Source: Oceanospirillaceae bacterium
GTDB lineage: Bacteria; Pseudomonadota; Gammaproteobacteria; Pseudomonadales; Balneatricaceae
NCBI GenBank assembly: GCA_003523085.1
Contig: DPHD01000074.1
Coordinates: forward strand, 1-10,828
Length of the DNA: 10,828 bases
Direction: 5' to 3'
In this document: positions 6,459-10,828 of the stretch, piece by piece
Position numbering within the stretch: position 1 is the stretch's first letter
How the letters are laid out: every line of letters begins with the position of its first letter
The notes under the pieces: generated by a model
Database searches by the model: none
What the model saw: only the letters and a program-made list of their open reading frames with translations
Told to the model about the DNA's origin: nothing
Made by a program: the position numbers and the translations under genes

Positions 6459-7939
6459 GCCCATCGTCAGAAAAGCTAACCCTCATGGTGCAGGGCACTA
6501 CGTCCGATGCTGGCAAGAGTATCTTGGTAACGGCCCTGTGCCGCATATTGGCCCGCAAAGGTATAAAAGTAGCGCCGTTTAAAAGTCAAAACATGGCTTT
6601 GAATAGCGCTGTCACCGCCGATGGTGGTGAAATTGGCCGCGCCCAAGCCGTACAAGCCGAAGCCTGTTTTTTGCAACCAGATGTACGCATGAACCCTATT
6701 TTGCTTAAACCTAACAGTGACTTAGGCTCACAAGTCATTTTGCGTGGCAAAGCCATTGGCAATATGAAAGCCGTGGAATACCACCAACACAAACCCAAAT
6801 TACTAGCAGACGTGGTACGCGCCCACCAAGAATTATTGCAAGATTTTGATGTGGTCATGGTGGAGGGCGCAGGCAGCCCCGCAGAGATCAATTTACGTGA
6901 GCATGACCTTGCCAACATGGGCTTTGCAGAAGCCGTAGATTGCCCAGTGATTATCGTCGCCGACATTGACCGCGGCGGCGTATTTGCCCACCTTTATGGC
7001 ACCTATGAATTGCTCAGCAACAGCGAACAAAACCGTACCCGTGGGTTTATCATCAACCGTTTTCGCGGTGACAAAACCCTACTACAAGGCGGTTTAGACT
7101 GGTTAGAAGACAAAACCGGCAAACCCGTATTGGCCGTTTTGCCCTATATTCATAACCTGCACATAGAAGCCGAAGACTCTTTGGCTGTAGATCAGTTTGT
7201 CAAAGCCGAAGGCGAACAGCACTTTAAAGTGGTAGTGCCGATTTACCCAAGAGCCAGTAATCACACCGACTTTGACGCCCTGCGTATGCACCCGCAAGTG
7301 GATTGCCAGCTACTAAGAGACAGTCAAAAATTTACTGGTGCCGACCTCATCATTTTGCCCGGCAGTAAAAACACGCGCGGTGACTTAGCTTGGCTCAAAG
7401 ACTCAGGTTGGGGCAAACTCATACAACGCCATTTACGCCTCGGTGGTAAAGTGATTGGTATTTGTGGTGGTTATCAAATGTTAGGCACGGCAGTACATGA
7501 CCCCGATGGCACCGAATCAGCCGCCGGCACTAGCCTAGGTTTGGGCCATTTAAATATTGAGACCATGTTACAAGGCGAAAAACAACTGCGTAACGTACAA
7601 GGCCAATGGCATGGCCGCGACGGTGACATTGCCGTAACCGGTTATGAAATCCATGTCGGCCAAACCACTGGCAAGGATTTAGCAAAGCCGTTAATGCAGC
7701 TCAACACGGGCCCAGACGGTGCGCGAAACGCTGACAACACCGTGTTAGGCAGCTACGTACATGGCTTATTTGACGAACCTCAATTGCTAGCAGAGTTATT
7801 ACAATGGGCAGGTTTAGAGCAAACCCAAAGCTTTGATTACCCTGCCTTAAGAGCCGCACAGATAGAACGTTTAGCCGATGAAGTTGAGATTGAATTACCC
7901 GTAGAAAAGATTTACGCCATCATGCGAGACGGGGCGTAA
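6455..7939 (+). CDS. cobQ: CobQ, cobyric acid synthase (glutamine-hydrolysing)
   Basis: A 494-residue cytoplasmic amidotransferase (CobQ/CbiP) that amidates four carboxylates (positions b, d, e and g) of adenosylcobyrinic acid a,c-diamide using glutamine and ATP. The N-terminal half is a dethiobiotin-synthetase-like ATP domain beginning LMVQGTTSDAGKS (10-22, P-loop variant) and continuing KSQNMALNS and VEGAGSPAEINL. The C-terminal half is a class I-like glutamine amidotransferase domain with nucleophile Cys337 in GICGGYQML and His436 in GSYVHGLFD. Length and motifs are those of a complete enzyme. An ATG 26 codons upstream is also in frame but lies within cobN; the ATGA overlap and the AGGAA site favour 6455. 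One base separates the stop from the cbiB start. Confidence 0.96.
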   Translation: MSPSSEKLTLMVQGTTSDAGKSILVTALCRILARKGIKVAPFKSQNMALNSAVTADGGEIGRAQAVQAEACFLQPDVRMNPILLKPNSDLGSQVILRGKAIGNMKAVEYHQHKPKLLADVVRAHQELLQDFDVVMVEGAGSPAEINLREHDLANMGFAEAVDCPVIIVADIDRGGVFAHLYGTYELLSNSEQNRTRGFIINRFRGDKTLLQGGLDWLEDKTGKPVLAVLPYIHNLHIEAEDSLAVDQFVKAEGEQHFKVVVPIYPRASNHTDFDALRMHPQVDCQLLRDSQKFTGADLIILPGSKNTRGDLAWLKDSGWGKLIQRHLRLGGKVIGICGGYQMLGTAVHDPDGTESAAGTSLGLGHLNIETMLQGEKQLRNVQGQWHGRDGDIAVTGYEIHVGQTTGKDLAKPLMQLNTGPDGARNADNTVLGSYVHGLFDEPQLLAELLQWAGLEQTQSFDYPALRAAQIERLADEVEIELPVEKIYAIMRDGA

Positions 7940-7940
7940 C

Positions 7941-9029
7941 ATGGGTATATTGCTAGCTATTGCCATTGCCCTAAGCTTGGATTATTGGTTAGGCGAACCT
8001 AAACGCTTACACCCGCTGGTGGGGTTTGGTAGTTTGGCCGACGGTCTGGAGCGCTGGCTCAACCAAGCCCCCGTCATTGCGAAGGCCGAAGGCCTGTGGC
8101 AATCCATAAGCCGCGGTATTGGATTGCTTCGCTTCGTTCGCAATGACGAGGGGGAGGTTCGCAAAGACGAGGGAGGCGAGACTTGCAATGACGATACCCG
8201 TTGTGCGTCATTTCGAGGAGCGCAGCGACGCGGCAATCTCCAGCAGTTACAGGGCATTTTCGCATTAGCCCTCGCTATTGTTCCGCTCGGTTTCGCCGCC
8301 TACAGCCTCGAACAAACCCTTGCGGCAAACGGCTTATTATCAACGCTGTTTGCCGGCCTAGTGCTTTATATCGCTATAGGCTGGACGAGCCTATTACAAC
8401 ACGCCAAAGCTATTTCCTCACCCTTAGCTGCAGGTAATTTGATAGCCGCCCGAGAGGCCGTGGGCCGCATAGTAAGCCGCGACACCCAAAACCTCACGGA
8501 GCCAGACATAGCCAAAGCCGCCACCGAGTCGGTGTTAGAAAACGGCGCCGATGCCCTCTTTGCCGCCTTATTTTGGTTTATTCTAGCTGGCGTGCCTGGG
8601 GTGGTGATCTACCGTTTAAGCAACACCTTAGATGCCATGTGGGGCTACAAAAATGAGCGTTATTTACATTTTGGCTGGGCTGCAGCGCGCCTTGATGACC
8701 TGCTCAATTTCATCCCTGCCCGTCTTACAGCGATGTCTTACACCTTGTGCGGCAGCCTCAATGGCCAGACCCAAAACGCATGGCACAGTTGGCGTCGGCA
8801 GGCCGGCACATGGAAAAGCCCCAACGCAGGCCCTGTAATGGCAGCAGGGGCTGGTGCTATTGGTGTCGAGTTAGGTGGTAGCGCACAATACCATGGCCAA
8901 ACCCAAACCCGCCCCACATTAGGTGCGGGTGCAGAACCTAGCGCCAAAAGCATTGATGCTGCCTGTACTTTGGTGAACCATAGCCTTGTATTGTGGTTGC
9001 TGGTGATTGGGGTGGTGTTATGGATATGA
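7941..9029 (+). CDS. cbiB: CbiB, adenosylcobinamide-phosphate synthase, with repeat-derived in-frame insertion
   Basis: An inner-membrane enzyme (called CobD in the Pseudomonas naming) that joins adenosylcobyric acid to (R)-1-amino-2-propanol O-phosphate. Family motifs are clear: DYWLGEPKRLHPLVGFG (14-30), VGRIVSRDT with ATESVLENGADALFAALFW, then SNTLDAMWGYKNERY and AARLDDLLNFIPARLTA. Hydrophobic segments lie near the N-terminus (1-13), about 104-122, 131-150, the ALFWFILAGVPGVVIY region and the C-terminus. At 362 residues it is longer than the usual 300-320. The excess, about residues 45-101, is a hydrophilic stretch (RFVRNDEGEVRKDEGGE, then SFRGAQRRGNL) encoded by palindromic repeats at 8072-8241. 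Removing it gives about 305 residues. All conserved motifs lie outside it and the frame is kept, so the enzyme may still work; this is not proven. Confidence 0.93.
   Translation: MGILLAIAIALSLDYWLGEPKRLHPLVGFGSLADGLERWLNQAPVIAKAEGLWQSISRGIGLLRFVRNDEGEVRKDEGGETCNDDTRCASFRGAQRRGNLQQLQGIFALALAIVPLGFAAYSLEQTLAANGLLSTLFAGLVLYIAIGWTSLLQHAKAISSPLAAGNLIAAREAVGRIVSRDTQNLTEPDIAKAATESVLENGADALFAALFWFILAGVPGVVIYRLSNTLDAMWGYKNERYLHFGWAAARLDDLLNFIPARLTAMSYTLCGSLNGQTQNAWHSWRRQAGTWKSPNAGPVMAAGAGAIGVELGGSAQYHGQTQTRPTLGAGAEPSAKSIDAACTLVNHSLVLWLLVIGVVLWI
8072..8148. repeat. Palindromic interspersed repeat (GTCATTGCGA type), inside cbiB
   Basis: The outer arms CGTCATTGCGAA (8072-8083) and TTCGCAATGACG (8137-8148) are perfect 12-base inverted repeats. 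Inner arms GGCAATCC (8098-8105) and GGATTGCT (8121-8128) pair at 7 of 8 bases around a short loop. The sequence closely resembles the GTCATTGCGAGnnGCGnAGCGACGnGGCAATC family of palindromic repeats found dispersed in many bacterial genomes. Its minus-strand translation contains the telltale HCERSEAIQ peptide. It is read through in frame as part of CbiB. Confidence 0.85.
8137..8193 (+). repeat. Tandem partial copies of the repeat arm in cbiB
   Basis: Three copies of the right arm occur in a row: TTCGCAATGACG (8137-8148), TTCGCAAAGACG (8158-8169) and CTTGCAATGACG (8182-8193). The steps are 21 and 24 bases, with G/A-rich spacers GAGGGGGAGG-like. Both steps are multiples of three, so the protein shows a matching repeat (VRNDEGE, VRKDEGGE, TCNDD). 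This suggests partial duplication of the element after insertion. Confidence 0.65.
8206..8241. repeat. Second half-copy of the palindromic repeat in cbiB
   Basis: CGTCATTTCGAGG followed by AGCGCAGCGACG and CGGCAATCTCC is a left-arm copy close to the common consensus of this repeat family. Its right-hand partner is missing, but AATGACG (8187-8193) and CGTCATT (8206-8212) can pair across a 12-base loop. The translated peptide SFRGAQRRGNL is typical of coding sequence overrun by this repeat. Confidence 0.7.
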
Positions 9030-9052
9030 TGAAACAGGTTACCACCTCATGA
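9026..9052 (+). other. Eight-codon mini-ORF linking cbiB and cobD
   Basis: Between cbiB and cobD, ATG ATG AAA CAG GTT ACC ACC TCA TGA reads MMKQVTTS. Its ATG overlaps the cbiB stop (ATGA at 9026-9029) and its stop overlaps the cobD start (ATGA at 9049-9052). It could pass terminating ribosomes on to cobD across the 19-base gap. It may equally be coincidence, since cobD has its own CAGG 10 bases upstream. Confidence 0.2.
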
Positions 9053-10107
9053 GCCAATTGTTCCATGGTGGCGACTTACACTCAGCGTCCAAAGTATTTG
9101 CTCGCCCCGCCGATGATTGGCTCGACCTGTCTACTGGCATCAACCCGCACAGCTATCCTACGCCTGCTATTGCAGCCGAAGTGTGGCAACGTTTGCCTTA
9201 TTTACAGCCTGGGTTAATGGATGCAGCCGCCAGCTATTATGGCCCACACCCCTGTTTAGCCAGCAGCGGAAGCCAGCCCATTATTGAGATATTACCCCAG
9301 GTATTACGTGCCTTAGGTAACACCAAGGCCGCTTGGTTAGCCGACGTTGGCTACCAAGAACACCGCCATGGTTGGAGTCAGTGGGGCCCTATAAAAACCT
9401 ACAATGGCCTGTGTGTAGAGCAAGCCACGCAACAAATCGATAGCGCTATGGCTAATGATGAGGTGGGCCATTTAGTGATTATTAACCCTAACAACCCCAC
9501 CGGCACGTTGTTCCCAGTCGAACAATTGCTGCTCTGGGCGCAACAGCTTAATCACGGTTTTTTAGTCGTTGATGAGGCCTTTATCGACACCCAACCCACG
9601 GCCAGTCTACTAAGCCAAACACTACCTAATAACCTGGTGATATTACGCTCGGTCGGCAAATTTTTTGGCTTGGCTGGCATACGCTTAGGCTTTACCTTTG
9701 CCTCGCCAAACGTATTAACCGCCTTGCAACAGCATATTGGGCCATGGTCGGTAAACGGACCTGCGCAAAGCGTAGCCATTGCAGCGCTTAATGACTCAGC
9801 CTGGCAACAAAAAATGCGCCAACAACTGGTACACCAAGCGTCAACACAGTTGCAACTATGGCACCAACCACTGTTGCAACTAGGCGCTAGTTTGGCAGCG
9901 CAACACGAATTGTTTCGCAGTTTTGCCATGCCCCCCGAATTAGCCCGCAAGCTGCACCTCAGTGCGGCTGAACAGGGCATACTATTACGTCCAGTGGATA
10001 TCAACTCCGGCAAGAGTTTGTTACGCTTTGGTAATATTGATTTAAGCCAAGCCAAGTTTCTCCAACGCTGCCAGAACTGGCTTAATTCGTTGCACACTCT
10101 GCGCTAA
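9049..10107 (+). CDS. cobD: CobD (CobC), threonine-phosphate decarboxylase
   Basis: A 352-residue PLP enzyme of the class I/II aminotransferase fold that decarboxylates L-threonine O-3-phosphate to (R)-1-amino-2-propanol O-phosphate, the substrate CbiB joins to cobyric acid; the two genes are adjacent here. The N-terminus reads MSQLFHGGDLHSASKVFARP, then DLSTGINPHSYP, which is typical of the family. NPNNPTG (146-152) and VDEAFID are fold motifs. Lys204 in SVGKFFGLAGIRLGF is the expected PLP-binding lysine, and Arg326 in LLRFGN matches the C-terminal substrate-carboxylate arginine. An in-frame ATG lies 14 codons upstream inside cbiB, but 9049 has AGG 10 bases before it and begins with the family's usual N-terminus. 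Named cobC in the Pseudomonas scheme. Confidence 0.93.
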   Translation: MSQLFHGGDLHSASKVFARPADDWLDLSTGINPHSYPTPAIAAEVWQRLPYLQPGLMDAAASYYGPHPCLASSGSQPIIEILPQVLRALGNTKAAWLADVGYQEHRHGWSQWGPIKTYNGLCVEQATQQIDSAMANDEVGHLVIINPNNPTGTLFPVEQLLLWAQQLNHGFLVVDEAFIDTQPTASLLSQTLPNNLVILRSVGKFFGLAGIRLGFTFASPNVLTALQQHIGPWSVNGPAQSVAIAALNDSAWQQKMRQQLVHQASTQLQLWHQPLLQLGASLAAQHELFRSFAMPPELARKLHLSAAEQGILLRPVDINSGKSLLRFGNIDLSQAKFLQRCQNWLNSLHTLR

Positions 10108-10121
10108 CTAGAGGCCATTTA

Positions 10122-10828
10122 ATGAGCTATTTCCCTCTGTTTCACAACACCAAAAACCTCAAAGCCCTCATCGTTGGTGGCGGCAAAATTGCCCAGCGCC
10201 GCACTCATTCATTACTAGACGCGGGTGTCGCTTGCGACATATTGGCTACATCTGTAACTGAGCCACTGCGGACCCTCGTTGAGTCTGCGGGAGGCACCGT
10301 TACTATTAATGCCTACACCAATGACGAAGTGATGCTGGGGTATGGGCTGGTATTGGCCGTCACCGACGACCGTGAGGTTAACCAAACCATAGCCCAGCAT
10401 GCCAAGGCCATGGGTTTATTAGTCAACGTCGCCGACGCGCCAGACGACGGCAATGTAATTTTTGGTGCCACCATCGACCGAGCACCCTTAACTATAGCCA
10501 TCAATAACGGCGGCGCATCGCCGGTGTTATCAAGTATATTACGCCAACAGCTAGAACAATTTGTACCCAAGGCCTATGGCCAGCTTGCGGCTCTAGTGGG
10601 TCGCTATCGTGAGCAAGTAAAGCAGTCCGTACCAAGCACCACAGACCGGTCTAGCTTTTGGCATCAAGTCCTGCAAGGCGCCGTAGCCGAGGCGGTGTTT
10701 TCTGGCAAACAAGACGAAGCCGAGGTTTTGCTTAACAAAGCCTTAGTAAATGCCGATAAGTTAGGTGAGCAAGGCGAGGTTTACCTTATTGGTGCAGGTC
10801 CAGGCGACCCAGACTTACTCACTTTAAG
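10122..10828 (+). CDS. cysG: CysG, siroheme synthase, N-terminal part (cut by window edge)
   Basis: 235 codons are open to the window end. In full-length CysG the N-terminal module is an NAD-dependent precorrin-2 dehydrogenase and sirohydrochlorin ferrochelatase, and the C-terminal module is uroporphyrinogen-III C-methyltransferase. Here residues 16-27 (LIVGGGKIAQRR) form the NAD-binding glycine loop. NVADAPDD contains Asp105, aligning with catalytic Asp104 of the enterobacterial enzyme. INNGGASPVLSSILRQQLE is the conserved dimer-domain stretch, and GEVYLIGAGPGDPDLLTL opens the SAM methyltransferase domain just before the edge. The enterobacterial Ser128, reported as a phosphorylation site, is Asn129 here by my alignment. 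GAGG lies 7 bases before the ATG; cobD ends 14 bases upstream. Whether the methyltransferase is complete cannot be seen. Confidence 0.93.
   Translation, partial: MSYFPLFHNTKNLKALIVGGGKIAQRRTHSLLDAGVACDILATSVTEPLRTLVESAGGTVTINAYTNDEVMLGYGLVLAVTDDREVNQTIAQHAKAMGLLVNVADAPDDGNVIFGATIDRAPLTIAINNGGASPVLSSILRQQLEQFVPKAYGQLAALVGRYREQVKQSVPSTTDRSSFWHQVLQGAVAEAVFSGKQDEAEVLLNKALVNADKLGEQGEVYLIGAGPGDPDLLTL

Noticed and set aside
7982..8265. Minus-strand frames opposite cbiB encoding HCERSEAIQ-like peptides.
   Set aside because: These are the reverse translation of the palindromic repeat, a common source of spurious small proteins; cbiB is clearly the real gene.
9007..9049. Longer start for CobD inside cbiB.
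   Set aside because: The 14 extra residues overlap the conserved CbiB C-terminus and precede the usual family N-terminus, and the ATG at 9049 has a nearby ribosome-binding motif.

Overview
The window looks like a gammaproteobacterial chromosome, probably Alteromonadales or Oceanospirillales-like. This is an inference from protein flavour, Shine-Dalgarno-led dense operons and middling base composition; nothing in the window fixes the species. It has two halves that run in opposite directions from a shared AT-rich intergenic stretch at about 1233-1481.

The left part (1-1232), all on the minus strand, is accessory DNA. From right to left it holds a DUF805 membrane protein gene split by one in-frame amber codon, a small lipoprotein gene whose mature part is a textbook Kunitz/BPTI-type protease-inhibitor domain, and a type II toxin-antitoxin pair. 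The pair consists of an Xre/MbcA/ParS-type antitoxin followed by the first 26 codons of a RES-domain toxin cut by the window edge.

The right part (1482-10828), all on the plus strand, is a tightly packed cobalamin operon: cobW (G3E GTPase metallochaperone), cobN (large cobaltochelatase subunit), cobQ (cobyric acid synthase), cbiB (adenosylcobinamide-phosphate synthase), cobD (threonine-phosphate decarboxylase, cobC in the Pseudomonas naming) and the start of cysG (siroheme synthase, cut by the right edge). The gaps are 9, -4, 1, 19 and 14 bases. CobW and CobN serve cobalt insertion. CobQ amidates the adenosylated corrin. CobD makes the aminopropanol phosphate arm and CbiB attaches it. CysG works at precorrin-2 at the head of the pathway. 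The CobN partners CobS and CobT (or ChlI/ChlD-like ATPases), the ring-contraction enzymes and the nucleotide-loop genes are not in this window.

The observations most worth a second look are: (1) a composite of palindromic GTCATTGCGA-type repeats, about 170 bases long, lying in frame inside cbiB and adding roughly 57 residues between the first two hydrophobic segments; (2) the bacterial Kunitz lipoprotein with a Lys P1 residue; (3) the single amber codon in the DUF805 gene, with the rest of the protein intact behind it; and (4) a precorrin-2 dehydrogenase/siroheme synthase inside an operon that otherwise signals the late-cobalt-insertion pathway. I did not find a clearly new multi-gene system.
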